Below, piece by piece: positions 42,090-51,383 of a stretch of DNA of 64,000 nt (its first letter is position 1; the number at the start of each line of letters is the position of its first letter). A program made the position numbers and the translations under genes. The stretch is from contig CAILLK010000128.1 in assembly GCA_903835005.1 (NCBI GenBank), positions 25,620 to 89,619 of the forward strand, written 5' to 3'. Below the pieces are notes generated by a model. The model saw nothing but the letters and a program-made list of their open reading frames with translations, made no database searches and was not told where the DNA came from. Source of the stretch: an uncultured Bacteroidota bacterium. GTDB lineage: Bacteria; Bacteroidota; Bacteroidia; Chitinophagales; Chitinophagaceae.

Positions 42090-44036
42090 ATGAAAAAACT
42101 TATAATCTTGCTGGTTGCAGCCTGTGGTTCGGCATCAGTAATAGCTCAGGAGCCAAATTCGCACCAACAGCCCGATTACCTTGTATCCAGGTGGGTGATA
42201 GACCTCAACCTGATGGGAGGAATGGCCAGCCAGAAATTTGCAACGGCCAATTCATCGGCCAACTACCCAAACGGGCTGAACCTGAATCCGGGGCAACTGA
42301 AATACAATAACGGAGCTTCCTTCGGCGGAGATGCACAGGTAGGATTTTTCTTTGGCCAGATGCGTCATTTCGGTATCGGAACCGGATTCATGTATATGGG
42401 ACAACACGGAGATGCCAACCTTAATAACTATCATGCCGAATACCAGGCAACCGATGGTAACGGAAATATATACAGGCAGGTGGTAAACGGAAATAATATA
42501 GATGAAATGGTAAATTCATCCATTATGAATATACCGCTTGTGCTGAAGTATAAGACCCGCTTCAACAAACATTGGGGGTTCTCGGCAGACGCCGGCGCTT
42601 TATTCAACCTGCAGATGGAGAATGATTACAAAACCAATGCTGCGTTTAATTACGAAGCGATCTATAAAACGGAGACCAGCAGTGACGGAGGCACCGTATC
42701 AGTTTACGATAATTCTCCGGTTGCCTCATCAGGCGATTGGTTTGTTACAAAGGCTGAATTTCTTAAAAACAACCCAGGTGGCAACTATCAGAATTATGTG
42801 AATATGGAACATGCTGCCGGAATTAATGTAGGCAACAATATTATGCCCGGTTCAACCAAGGGAACAACATCGTATACCATGGGCTCGGTAGGTCTGCTGT
42901 TACGCCCTACTTTGAACTATTACATCTCTGATTATATTACATTAAACCTGGGCGCTTACTATATGGCAGAACAGAATAAGAATGGCGTTCAGAGCAACTA
43001 TCGCCTGGAAAGTGGCATGGGAACTTATAGTTCTGTCTTAAATAATGTGAAGACAAGTACCAACCAGGTGTACGGGATTGATTTTGGAGCCCGGTTCTTC
43101 TTCCGGAAACATCAGAAAACACCACTGAATATTACATTCGTTGATGAGATCGCCCCAACTCAATGCCTGATGGAAGATGGCAGTTTTACGCTCCATGGAC
43201 TACCTCCAAACCAGCCCGTTATGGTAGATTACAGTGTGAACGGAGGTTCTCCTTACCATAGCACTAAGATAGTGCAGGCAGATGGAAATGTAAGCATCAA
43301 CCATATAGGCGCCGGTAGTTATACAGGCATTTCAGCTACCATAAAGAATCAAAATGCTAAAGCCAGGGATCTGATAATCACCGATCCGGTAATCCGCATA
43401 ACATCTCAAAACACCACCAATCCTACAATGTCCGGTACAAATAACGGCTCGGTTAAATTGAATGGCCTAGCTGCCGGAGGAAATGTAACGATACAATACA
43501 ATGTAAACGGAACCACCCAGTCCACCTATACAGGAATAGTAAACCCGGATAATTCCGTTACTATAAGCGGGCTATATGAAGGTACTTATACAGGCATGCG
43601 TGCCACGGTTGGGAATTGTTCGGCAAATGCCGCGGATTTTGTTCTGGCAGCACCAACCCCGGCACCCGAACCAATAGTTGTGCAGCAGGAATATGATCTG
43701 ACTACGCCAATATTATTTGATTTCAACAAATCAAGTATCCATATATCCTCATATCCTTTGCTTAATGAGGCATCAAGGGAAATGAACAAAGATAAAGAAA
43801 TGTATATAAGGGTAGATGCGCATACAGATGCTATCGGGTCCAATGCGTTCAATCAGAAGTTATCTGAAAGACGAGCCAATTCAGTGAAAACATATCTGAA
43901 GAACAAAGGCGCCAATCCGGCCAGGATTAAGGTTTATGGACATGGCAAGTCTGAGCCCGCAGCAAGCAATGAAACTGAAGAAGGAAGAAGCAAAAACAGG
44001 CGTGCAGTTATGCATAAGTTACCTGAAGGCAAATAA
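42090..44036 (+). CDS. OmpA-family outer-membrane protein with N-terminal beta-barrel
   Basis: A 648-residue protein with a signal peptide (MKKLIILLVAACGSASVIAQ), a barrel-like region rich in Tyr/Asn/Gly strands (about 30-340), two similar linker domains (about 345-530; both contain SxNGxV/SITGLxxGxYTG-like turns), and a C-terminal OmpA domain (about 545-645; FDFNKSSI, VDAHTDAIGSNAFNQKLSERRANSV, GHGKSEP, NRR). The OmpA domain would bind peptidoglycan and link it to the outer membrane. It lies 26 bp after the giant surface protein gene, the same arrangement as PorP/OmpA-type partners of type IX cargo, and is likely in its operon. Confidence 0.88.
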   Translation: MKKLIILLVAACGSASVIAQEPNSHQQPDYLVSRWVIDLNLMGGMASQKFATANSSANYPNGLNLNPGQLKYNNGASFGGDAQVGFFFGQMRHFGIGTGFMYMGQHGDANLNNYHAEYQATDGNGNIYRQVVNGNNIDEMVNSSIMNIPLVLKYKTRFNKHWGFSADAGALFNLQMENDYKTNAAFNYEAIYKTETSSDGGTVSVYDNSPVASSGDWFVTKAEFLKNNPGGNYQNYVNMEHAAGINVGNNIMPGSTKGTTSYTMGSVGLLLRPTLNYYISDYITLNLGAYYMAEQNKNGVQSNYRLESGMGTYSSVLNNVKTSTNQVYGIDFGARFFFRKHQKTPLNITFVDEIAPTQCLMEDGSFTLHGLPPNQPVMVDYSVNGGSPYHSTKIVQADGNVSINHIGAGSYTGISATIKNQNAKARDLIITDPVIRITSQNTTNPTMSGTNNGSVKLNGLAAGGNVTIQYNVNGTTQSTYTGIVNPDNSVTISGLYEGTYTGMRATVGNCSANAADFVLAAPTPAPEPIVVQQEYDLTTPILFDFNKSSIHISSYPLLNEASREMNKDKEMYIRVDAHTDAIGSNAFNQKLSERRANSVKTYLKNKGANPARIKVYGHGKSEPAASNETEEGRSKNRRAVMHKLPEGK

Positions 44037-44054
44037 CCGGGTTCTGGTAACATA

Positions 44055-44089
44055 AATAAAAGCTATCTTCTCCAAAGGTAGCTTTTATT
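44055..44089. terminator. Bidirectional terminator between converging genes
   Basis: AATAAAAGCTATC (44055-44067) pairs with GGTAGCTTTTATT (44077-44089) with one G-T pair. It serves both the OmpA gene (plus) and the antiporter gene (minus). Confidence 0.75.
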
Positions 44090-44103
44090 GTTTTTGCCCA
44101 TAT

Positions 44104-45342
44104 TCAATTAAACGGAAAAAGCGTTGTTTGTATAGGGTTCTCTCCTGCCGGCTCATTACCGGCAGGTGCAGGCGTCTTACAAAACAGCAGACCCAGCATC
44201 ATAATAATACTTGTTGCTACTACTACAAAAAACAAGATTCCAATGCTGAAGTTATTCATTGATTTTTCGGCAGGAATGCTATAAAACAATAGGATGGTAA
44301 GCAAGCCTCGGGGCATCAGGAAAAGCTCGGGGAGCAGATTTGCCCGGAGTACGAATCGCAGGTAAAGAAAGCGGATAATAAACAGAATAATGACGATCAC
44401 TGAACCAAGCAAGATCACCTGGGGCACTATCAGTAATTCAATCTTTATGCTGTATCCGAACAGAATGAAAAAGAAGGTGCGTATAAGAAAAGCAGTTTCT
44501 GCTGTTATAGATCGCATCAGGTTAAGTGTATCCTCCATAAATCCTGGTGTTGCCTGATGCTTAAACCTGCCTCTGAATAATAAAGAACTGTTATTGAGCA
44601 AGAGGCCGAATACCAGAATAATAAGCAAGGATGGGATGCTGATAAGCTCTCCGGCACTATAGACCAGGGCAAGAACCGCGAAAATCATGAAAAACTTAAG
44701 GTTCATGGTCATCCTGGTAAGCATATATATCAGCATCAGAGAAGCTATAGAAGAGATTACAATTGCCAAGCCCAGGTTACCGACGAATATGCCCAGAGAA
44801 TGGTAACTCATTACATTGTCCATAAGCATGTAATTAAACACCATGACACCCAGAATATCAGAGAAGGAGGATTCGTAAACAATAAACTCTTTCTTCATCT
44901 GCGGCAAATGGCTGGTGCTAGGAATAACAATTGCACTGCTGATAATGCTCATCGGCACTGCATACAAAAAAGCAAAGTGAAAAGGCTGATTCAGCCAACG
45001 TGATAGTAACCAAGCAATGCTAAATGCTGAAATAACAAAAGATACAGAGGCCGACAATATTGAGTCGCGCACCAGCTTCAGTTTGTCTTTACGCAACACA
45101 ATATCCAGGGCAGCCTCAAGTACAATCATAATAAGACCAGTAGTGCCTAGTATTTTTACCAACCTGGCAACATCCTGCTCCACATAACCATAATAGCCGG
45201 AAAGATATTTGATACCAATACCCGTGCCAATCAGCAAAAGCACTGAAGGTATCCTTGTTTTCCTGCTTACCATATTAAAAAGGTAACTGAGAATAACAAT
45301 GCAGCTCAATAAAATGATAATAATATGGGGCGATATATGCAT
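44104..45342 (-). CDS. Cation:proton antiporter (CPA family)
   Basis: From the ATG at 45342 (MHISPHIIIILLSC; upstream in-frame starts add a polar stretch) the protein has 412 residues and about 11-12 membrane segments. It has the CPA features of an early RIPSVLLLIGTGIGI segment, LIMIVLEAALDI, a SAIVIPSTSHLPQ discontinuous helix and a later FSDILGVMVFN segment, typical of Na+/H+ or K+/H+ exchange. There is no soluble regulatory domain. It reads away from the regulated small-protein cluster at 45593 and is not obviously under the tripartite promoter. Confidence 0.8.
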   Translation of the reverse strand: MHISPHIIIILLSCIVILSYLFNMVSRKTRIPSVLLLIGTGIGIKYLSGYYGYVEQDVARLVKILGTTGLIMIVLEAALDIVLRKDKLKLVRDSILSASVSFVISAFSIAWLLSRWLNQPFHFAFLYAVPMSIISSAIVIPSTSHLPQMKKEFIVYESSFSDILGVMVFNYMLMDNVMSYHSLGIFVGNLGLAIVISSIASLMLIYMLTRMTMNLKFFMIFAVLALVYSAGELISIPSLLIILVFGLLLNNSSLLFRGRFKHQATPGFMEDTLNLMRSITAETAFLIRTFFFILFGYSIKIELLIVPQVILLGSVIVIILFIIRFLYLRFVLRANLLPELFLMPRGLLTILLFYSIPAEKSMNNFSIGILFFVVVATSIIMMLGLLFCKTPAPAGNEPAGENPIQTTLFPFN

Positions 45343-45496
45343 GGCATTTAAAATTACACCTTTATCATCAGACCTGCAGCATGCAATAAAATACAAGAGT
45401 TAAAAACAATACAATTCTGAATTCATAAGCAATTAAAATGCTGGTCATAAGGGTCCGAATACGGTAATATATAAGTGCAATAAAGAACTGACAAAC

Positions 45497-45561
45497 TATG
45501 AATCATGTAAGTAATAGTGCTAGTTATGTAACAGTCAGAAGTTGATATGGTTGCACCTTTG
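45497..45561 (+). promoter_or_regulatory. Tripartite promoter, copy 4 (small-protein cluster)
   Basis: TATGAATCATGTAA at 45497-45510, 17 nt, GTAAC at 45528-45532, and ACCTTTG at 45555-45561 at the standard 27-nt offset. The first ATG, 45593, follows 31 nt later. Confidence 0.8.
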
Positions 45562-45592
45562 CAATATAAATAATCAAAAAGAACACCACGCC

Positions 45593-45778
45593 ATGATAAA
45601 CAATAATCTTACAGCATTTACAGCCAACCGGTATAATACCATTCCGCACCATGATTTTAATAATAATGAAGAAAGCGAAATGCTGAAAAATATTAACCTG
45701 AAAATGGATAATGCAAAAGATAAAATGACTGCCATTCTGCATGGACTGAATCAGCTCCTTGTAATTGTATATCATTAA
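45593..45778 (+). CDS. Small hypothetical protein, first gene of a stress-type cluster
   Basis: A 61-residue soluble protein from the ATG at 45593. The N-terminal half is Asn-rich, and the C-terminal half is a probable amphipathic helix (MLKNINLKMDNAKDKMTAILHGLNQLL). It directly follows promoter copy 4. Family unknown. Confidence 0.5.
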   Translation: MINNNLTAFTANRYNTIPHHDFNNNEESEMLKNINLKMDNAKDKMTAILHGLNQLLVIVYH

Positions 45779-45819
45779 GAATACCAACTTATAAAATTTT
45801 AATTAAAACCAAAAAATAA

Positions 45820-46083
45820 ATGAAAAAGTACATTGTAGTAGCATTAATGAGTTTAGGTATGGGTTATGCACCTTCTTGCGCACTGGCACAGGATAAAACC
45901 AGAAAAGAAGAGAAGGACCAGAAAAGGGAAGACAAACAGCAGTTAAAACTGGATGCAACACACTATAAGACAGACAAAAAGATAGCCAAAGCGGACAAGA
46001 AAGACCGGAAGAAGAATAAGAAAGACCGCAAAGTAAAGGATGGAGACAGATCCATAATGGAGCAGTCGGATTCTAAAAAATAA
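45820..46083 (+). CDS. Small exported Lys/Asp-rich protein
   Basis: An 87-residue protein with a signal peptide (MKKYIVVALMSLGMGYAPSCALA) and a mature part that is almost wholly charged: KKDRKKNKKDRKVKDGDRS and similar. It is probably unstructured and periplasmic, and could interact with anionic envelope polymers. It lies 41 bp after the previous small gene and is likely part of the same transcript. Confidence 0.6.
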   Translation: MKKYIVVALMSLGMGYAPSCALAQDKTRKEEKDQKREDKQQLKLDATHYKTDKKIAKADKKDRKKNKKDRKVKDGDRSIMEQSDSKK

Positions 46084-46094
46084 AGCTTACCACC

Positions 46095-46256
46095 ATGAAA
46101 ACATTATTTACTGCAACCGACCTGTTGTCGCTTGAAAGATACAGGGTACTCGCCAACTACAAAAAACAAAAGGTATGGCTAAGGAAACCCAGACGAAAAA
46201 TATTCCAGCGCAATAATTTGATGTTAGCAGGTATCAATATTCCAAATCCACAGTAA
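46095..46256 (+). CDS. Small basic protein
   Basis: A 53-residue frame starting 11 bp after the Lys-rich gene, with residues MKTLFTATDLLSLERYRVLA and a basic centre (KKQKVWLRKPRRK). It is shorter than usual gene-finder limits. The next stretch, 46257-46443, has only broken coding-like pieces, including a Lys/Gln-rich segment ending near 46402 that would be continuous only with a shift in an 8-A run. Confidence 0.35.
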   Translation: MKTLFTATDLLSLERYRVLANYKKQKVWLRKPRRKIFQRNNLMLAGINIPNPQ

Positions 46257-46443
46257 AATAGATATTTCCTGCAAAACCGTTCAATAAAAAGCACTGTAAT
46301 AATGCAGGATACAAGATGAATCAGAATGCTATTAAGACAAAAAAAACGACACTGAAGCAAATAAGCAGCAGAAAAAACTGGTCGATGAATCAATAAAATC
46401 TTAAGCAAAAACAATTTTCAATCACAATTAAAAATCAACCATT

Positions 46444-46665
46444 ATGTTTTTCTACGACTATCAATTCTGGGGTATGCATCTGGTATGGTGGTGTATATGG
46501 TTAATGTTGCTGTTTTGGATTTTCGCAACTCCATACCAGATACCCGGGCAAAAATTTAAGCCAGACAGTCCGTTGGATATTCTTAAAAAAAGGTACGCAA
46601 AAGGCGAATTGAATACAGAAGAATATTATGGCAAAAAGAAAATTCTGGAAGATAAAGATTTATGA
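46444..46665 (+). CDS. Small membrane protein with SHOCT domain
   Basis: A 73-residue protein. One membrane segment (about residues 10-30, with WWCIWLMLLFWIFA) is followed by a C-terminal SHOCT motif: PLDILKKRYAKGELNTEEYYGKKKIL. SHOCT proteins are small and widespread, and often sit in stress clusters; their function is mostly unknown, with oligomerisation suggested. Confidence 0.75.
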   Translation: MFFYDYQFWGMHLVWWCIWLMLLFWIFATPYQIPGQKFKPDSPLDILKKRYAKGELNTEEYYGKKKILEDKDL

Positions 46666-46716
46666 CCACATCCGGATTTTAAAACTATCATTTACAACAA
46701 GTCTAAAACAATCTAC

Positions 46717-46857
46717 ATGAAAAAGAGAATCATTTTATTTATTGCAGCAGCAGTTATCACAATAAATCTGAGCTCGTGCGTTGTCCGTTCCGAACATCAT
46801 GACCGTGGTCATCGTCACCATCATCATGATGAACATCATGCTGGAGAACGACATTAA
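46717..46857 (+). CDS. Small His-rich lipoprotein
   Basis: A 46-residue lipoprotein, below the usual length cut-off: signal MKKRIILFIAAAVITINLSSC with the Cys at residue 21 as the lipidation site. The mature 25 residues contain ten or more His in pairs and triplets (GHRHHHHDEHH). It could bind metal ions at the membrane. It follows the SHOCT gene by about 50 bp. Confidence 0.6.
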   Translation: MKKRIILFIAAAVITINLSSCVVRSEHHDRGHRHHHHDEHHAGERH

Positions 46858-47000
46858 AACAGGAGTGCATTAAAAGTAAGGATATTGCCAGCAGATGCCA
46901 GGCAATATCCTTAATAAAATTAACCGGGTGTATCCATTTTCAAACCGGTTAAATCAACGTAAGCAATCTAAATAAAACTCATTTTCACTCTTAGAGCAAT

Positions 47001-48635
47001 ATGGCCAATAAAATAATCATTGTAGTTATAGTTTCCATTTTCACAGGCTTAGCCTGCAAAAATCATACCCATGTAAATAATGAAAAAACTACCCAGCAGG
47101 AAGTTATAAAGAACACTGTCCGGGACAGAAGCATAGATAAAAGTAATGCATACAATGACCTGTTTCTGGATAGCACGGATGTTGAAAAATTTATAGTTAC
47201 AGCCAGAGTGAATGATACTCTTGCCGCCGCACTCAGGAACTTCTATAACGCCAGAAATTTTGAATATGCATGGTTTGCAAGTACCGGCCTTATAGAGCAG
47301 GCATTCAGCTTTCACAGTCTTTACAGTACAGTAAACGACACTGATGCATTTAATAAATCAATGGAGCACTATATAGATAAGATAAGAGTAGAGGAAGACA
47401 GCACAATTGTTGCCAAAAATCCGGCAATCATCAGAACAGAATTGCAATTAAGTCTGCGATTTATAAAATATGCCATTGAAAATTACGGCAACCAAAATAT
47501 TACGGCATCAGACCTGGGTCTATATATCCCGGCAAAAAAAATGCCTGCAGAGGCAATGGCCAATAAATATCTGGCAGATAACAAAGCCAACAGAAATTAC
47601 GGTGCTTTAAATGCATCTTATGCCTCACTGAAAACTGAACTTGGAAAATATTACAGCCTGGCTAAAAACGGCGGGTGGCCGGTAATTACTCTGACTGCTA
47701 AAAAAATAGATTCCGGATTCTCCGGCCCCGCAATTGCTATTATCAAAAAACGACTTCAGATAACCGGCGAATTTTCAGGTCAAGATACCACAGCCCTTTT
47801 TAACAATGAACTGGTAATTGCCGTAAAGGAATACCAACATAAACATGGCTTTAAAGAAACAGGAACAGTGAATTTGACTCTGGTTAAGGACATGAACATC
47901 CCTGCAATAGCCAGGGTGCAGCAATTGCTGATAAACATGCAAAGAATGCGCTGGATGCCAACGAGGCCTGAAGGGAAGCTGATCATTGTAAACATACCGG
48001 AGTTTGAAGTATATGTTGATAGTGCCAAAATGAATCTGTTTCATATGGATGTAGTGGTGGGGGCCGAAGGGCATAATACCACAATGTTTTCAGGAAAAAT
48101 AAATCAGATTGTTTTCAGCCCTTACTGGGATGTGCCCCCAAGTATCGTTAAAAAGGAAGTATTACCAGGCCTTAAACGCAGCAAAAATTACCTCACAAAA
48201 AGAGATATGGAAATAACCGGAAACGAAGGTGGCCTGCCGGTTGTAAGGCAGAAGCCCGGCGAAAAAAATGCCCTGGGAAAAGTGAAGTTTTTATTCCCGA
48301 ACAGCTTCAACATTTACATGCACGACACTCCGGAGAAAGGTTTCTTCAAAAGAAGTGAACGAGACCTCAGTCATGGGTGCATCAGGTTAAGCGATGCCCC
48401 TAAAATGGCGCACTACCTTCTTCAGAATTCCAGCACGTGGCCTGCTGAAAAAATAGACAGCGCTATGAACAGCGGAGTAGAACAATTTGTAAAGCTTTCG
48501 CCGGCAGTACCAGTTATCATCACCTATTATACGGCCTGGGTAGATGAAAATCAAAAACTTCATTTTGCTGATGATATATACCTGCAAGACAGTAAAATAG
48601 CAAAAAAGATGTTCTCCGATCCCTTACTCCAATAA
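47001..48635 (+). CDS. L,D-transpeptidase (YcbB/LdtD-like)
   Basis: A 544-residue exported protein with a signal/anchor (MANKIIIVVIVSIFTGLACK; the Cys may be lipidated). A helical region spans about 60-240, a peptidoglycan-binding repeat lies at about 245-300 (AIIKKRLQITGEF, EYQHKHGFKETGTV), and the YkuD catalytic domain (about 325-500) has LSHGCIRLSDA, with the Cys at about residue 458 as nucleophile. It should form 3-3 cross-links or attach proteins to peptidoglycan in the periplasm. Its presence among envelope genes fits cell-wall remodelling under stress. No tripartite promoter is directly upstream. Confidence 0.85.
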   Translation: MANKIIIVVIVSIFTGLACKNHTHVNNEKTTQQEVIKNTVRDRSIDKSNAYNDLFLDSTDVEKFIVTARVNDTLAAALRNFYNARNFEYAWFASTGLIEQAFSFHSLYSTVNDTDAFNKSMEHYIDKIRVEEDSTIVAKNPAIIRTELQLSLRFIKYAIENYGNQNITASDLGLYIPAKKMPAEAMANKYLADNKANRNYGALNASYASLKTELGKYYSLAKNGGWPVITLTAKKIDSGFSGPAIAIIKKRLQITGEFSGQDTTALFNNELVIAVKEYQHKHGFKETGTVNLTLVKDMNIPAIARVQQLLINMQRMRWMPTRPEGKLIIVNIPEFEVYVDSAKMNLFHMDVVVGAEGHNTTMFSGKINQIVFSPYWDVPPSIVKKEVLPGLKRSKNYLTKRDMEITGNEGGLPVVRQKPGEKNALGKVKFLFPNSFNIYMHDTPEKGFFKRSERDLSHGCIRLSDAPKMAHYLLQNSSTWPAEKIDSAMNSGVEQFVKLSPAVPVIITYYTAWVDENQKLHFADDIYLQDSKIAKKMFSDPLLQ

Positions 48636-48773
48636 CAGGATAGAAGAACATAAAGTTGCCAGAGGCTTAATAATTAATGAAATCCGAAAATAAACTGCCA
48701 GGGTTCATTACCAAAGCGCTAACGATACAAGTACTTTTTTTATAATTAAAAGCAAAAAACAAAATCAGACAAC

Positions 48774-49109
48774 ATGGAAAATACAGAACTGGAAAACCTT
48801 GAAAAAGAACACATGACCACTTTGGTTTCTTGCATTAACAAACTGGAACAGGCAGGATATGTTGCCCAGTTTAAAGCAATGCCCGAAGGATTGATGTCGC
48901 TTACATCCCAAAAAACATTTACTCCGGCACAGGTAAAAATAGTTCACTTTTTTCGTTTTGAAGGAGAATCTGATCCGTCAGACAGTTCTATACTCTATGC
49001 TTTAGAGGCCTGGGATGGTGAAAAAGGAACCCTGGTAGATGGTTATGGTAAAGAGAGTGATTTGCATATTACCGCCTTCATCAAACAGGTAAATGAAATG
49101 CAGAAATAA
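48774..49109 (+). CDS. Conserved small protein, often mislabelled phosphoribosylpyrophosphate synthetase
   Basis: A 111-residue soluble protein. The pattern FFRFEGESDPSDSSILYALEAWDGEKGTLVDGYG matches a widespread Bacteroidota family of about 100 residues that databases often call phosphoribosylpyrophosphate synthetase. It is far too short for that enzyme and lacks its PRPP-binding motif. Its real function is not known. Confidence 0.65.
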   Translation: MENTELENLEKEHMTTLVSCINKLEQAGYVAQFKAMPEGLMSLTSQKTFTPAQVKIVHFFRFEGESDPSDSSILYALEAWDGEKGTLVDGYGKESDLHITAFIKQVNEMQK

Positions 49110-49231
49110 GGCCGGCTGAAAGCCTCTGTTTAAGATGAGCAGCTACCCGTCAGAAAGACAGAAAGTTGGAACCGTAAGCACCGGTTTGTATTTCAGTTAA
49201 AATCGCAGAGAAAACTGCAAAACAAAATGTT

Positions 49232-50290
49232 ATGAAACTAATTCTGGTTGTTGAGGAAAATAAAAACCTGTCTAATAATCTTACAGAAATGCTTGCGCTC
49301 GCAAATTATAAATCAATAGAAGCAGGCAACAGCCAGCAAGGAATTGAATTGGCACATAAATACAAGCCTGATCTCATTCTCATTAATATGGTTCTGAGCG
49401 GAGTTGATGGAATAGCCATGGTTCATATTCTGCGCAATGATCCTGAAACAGAAATGATCCCTGTAGTAATGTTAACATTGACCAGGAATTTTCAAGACTT
49501 TCGCCAGGCAATGGATGCAGGGGCCAATGATTGTATTGAGCTGCCTTACAACAACAATGAATTGCTTAAGGTAATCGGAAATATTTTCAGGATGACCGAG
49601 GTGCTGAAAAAACATTTGTATTCTGACTTCATTAACCCTGAGAGGGCGCCACTTCCTGTAAGCAACCAGACCATTGAAAAACTGACGCTGAACATAAACA
49701 CTACAACTTACCAAAAGAAAACAGTAGTGTATAAACAAGGCAAAAGGCCGGATTATGTGTATTATATAGTGAAAGGCAAAGTGAGAACCTATAAAGTGCA
49801 TGAAGAGGGACGCCAGTTGGTGATTGGTTTATATAATTCAGGCGATTTCCTGGGTTATAATGCATTGTTTGAAGAGACTCCCTATAAAGAGATTGCAGAG
49901 ACCACAGAATTATCTGAGCTGGTATGTATTCCCAGAACCGACTTTGAAAACATGGTTTATAAAAACCAGACCGTTGCCAATAAATTACTGAAAATGCTTG
50001 CTCAGAATATTACGGAGCGGGAACAGCAAATGATAGGTAATGCTTACAATACACTGCGCAAAAAAGTAGCCGGAGCCCTGATCAGCCTGGAAAACAAATA
50101 TAAGTCGGACAATGCCCAGAGTTATTGCATAGATATGTCGCGTAATGATATAGCTGCAATTGCAGGCACTGCCGCCGAATCACTCATAAGGACACTAAAT
50201 GAATTCAAGAATGAAGAAATGATCCTGATAAGAAAGAACCACAATATTGAGATCATTAACTCGCAGAAGCTGCATAATCTTTCAAGATAA
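49232..50290 (+). CDS. Crp/Fnr-type regulator with degenerate receiver domain
   Basis: A 352-residue protein. The N-terminal receiver fold (about 1-120) is changed at key sites: the acidic pair reads VVEEN, the phosphoacceptor position in LILINMVLSG is Asn, and the conserved Lys-Pro reads LP. It is therefore probably not phosphorylated. A cyclic-nucleotide-binding domain follows (about 150-270; YIVKGKVRTYKV, GLYNSGDFLGYNALF), then a Crp-type winged helix (about 285-345; MSRNDIAAIAGTAAESLIRTL). It is likely a transcription factor controlled by ligand or partner, not phosphorylation. The target genes are unknown. Confidence 0.85.
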   Translation: MKLILVVEENKNLSNNLTEMLALANYKSIEAGNSQQGIELAHKYKPDLILINMVLSGVDGIAMVHILRNDPETEMIPVVMLTLTRNFQDFRQAMDAGANDCIELPYNNNELLKVIGNIFRMTEVLKKHLYSDFINPERAPLPVSNQTIEKLTLNINTTTYQKKTVVYKQGKRPDYVYYIVKGKVRTYKVHEEGRQLVIGLYNSGDFLGYNALFEETPYKEIAETTELSELVCIPRTDFENMVYKNQTVANKLLKMLAQNITEREQQMIGNAYNTLRKKVAGALISLENKYKSDNAQSYCIDMSRNDIAAIAGTAAESLIRTLNEFKNEEMILIRKNHNIEIINSQKLHNLSR

Positions 50291-50436
50291 AATATTACAC
50301 AGGTTTGAAACCCCACTCAGGGCAGTGCATAAATACTAATCGAGAGCCGGTTTGTTATTTTCCAACTCTTCAGAAATTGAATGAATAATCAGCGATTTTA
50401 TTTAAATACCAAATCAACAAAATAGTTACTTCTCTA

Positions 50437-50501
50437 TAGGAATAATGCAAAACAAACTCATTGTTGTGTAACATTCAGGGACACATTAAGCGCCACCTTT
50501 A
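50437..50501 (+). promoter_or_regulatory. Tripartite promoter, copy 5
   Basis: TAGGAATAATGCAA at 50437-50450, 17 nt, GTAAC at 50468-50472, and ACCTTTA at 50495-50501. It reads towards a 24-codon frame at 50539 and, 360 bp on, the gene at 50860. Confidence 0.72.
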
Positions 50502-50538
50502 CTATGTGAAAATTAATCCATCCTTTAAATTAAAGCCA

Positions 50539-50613
50539 ATGGCAGACACATCAGTTAATGCGGTAAAAATTAATGATGTTGCAGAACAACCAACTGCAAT
50601 ACATCATCAGTAA
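50539..50613 (+). CDS. Possible 24-residue leader or relic ORF
   Basis: ATG to TAA within the leader after promoter copy 5, encoding MADTSVNAVKINDVAEQPTA plus four residues. There is no family match that I know. The following 50614-50859 has no intact frame, and the pieces look like decayed coding DNA. Confidence 0.25.
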   Translation: MADTSVNAVKINDVAEQPTAIHHQ

Positions 50614-50859
50614 GCTGCAAAAAAACATCCTGAAACCATTAACCATGCTATAAATGGCAATCATGAAAAAGGTTTATAAAGTACAAACCGAGTCAATGAA
50701 CATAACAGCCTTGCAAATGACCTTCGGATGGAAGATACAAAACATCATACCAATTGCAACTAAGTAATAAGAATGTGCCAAAGCAAAATTCCGGCAGCAT
50801 CAGAGTAAATCATGATCCTGTTCATTATTCAACTTTAAAAATATTAAAATAATAAAACA

Positions 50860-51240
50860 ATGGCAAACGCAAATAAAATCGGCATCTGGATGGATCATTC
50901 CAATGCGCACCTGATTGAATACACAATTGATCCGGTTGAAACAACAACCCTTGCTACCGACTTTACTCATGCAGTGAAAGAGGATTCGCTGAAAAAAAGC
51001 GAAAGCCTGATGCATCATAAAGAACAGCATGAACAGGCGAATTATTATAAACAACTTGGTGAAATAATCAGAAACTATGAAGATGTAATTCTTTTCGGGC
51101 CTACAGATGCTAAAGTTGAACTGTTTAACTTACTCCGGGCAGACCACAATTTTGAAAAAGTGGAAATCAAGGTACACACCTCTGATAAGCTGACTGAAAA
51201 TCAGCAACATGCCTTCGTAAAAGATTACTTCTCTAAATAA
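50860..51240 (+). CDS. eRF1-domain-like small protein
   Basis: A 126-residue protein with the pattern of small bacterial proteins related to domain 3 of eRF1 (host-attachment/baeRF-like): IGIWMDHSNAHLIEY at the start, a His/Glu-rich middle loop, then DVILFGPTDAKVELFNLL and VEIKVHTSDKLTENQQHAFVKDYF. Such proteins are thought to act near the ribosome, but the role in Bacteroidota is unproven. It is downstream of promoter copy 5. Confidence 0.6.
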   Translation: MANANKIGIWMDHSNAHLIEYTIDPVETTTLATDFTHAVKEDSLKKSESLMHHKEQHEQANYYKQLGEIIRNYEDVILFGPTDAKVELFNLLRADHNFEKVEIKVHTSDKLTENQQHAFVKDYFSK

Positions 51241-51283
51241 AGCCATGCAGCAACAAATACTGGCACGATTTTTTTGCCTTATA

Positions 51284-51348
51284 TGTGAATTATGCAACTA
51301 TCCAGGTAATTTATATAACAATAGCCATTGGTAATACCCACAACTTTG
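51284..51348 (+). promoter_or_regulatory. Tripartite promoter, copy 6 (upstream of secreted protein and Mla operon)
   Basis: TGTGAATTATGCAA at 51284-51297, 17 nt, ATAAC at 51315-51319 (A in place of G), and AACTTTG at 51342-51348, with the standard 27-nt offset. A TGGCACGATTTTTTT string lies just upstream at 51261. Confidence 0.7.
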
Positions 51349-51383
51349 TGCATGTAATAGTTTCACATTTAAACAGAAACATA

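Noticed and set aside
48774..49109. Phosphoribosylpyrophosphate synthetase function
   Set aside because: The protein is about a third of the enzyme's length and lacks its PRPP-binding motif; the name is a propagated label.
51261..51278. Sigma-54 promoter
   Set aside because: The GG-to-GC distance is 12 instead of 10, and the adjacent tripartite promoter explains the gene better.
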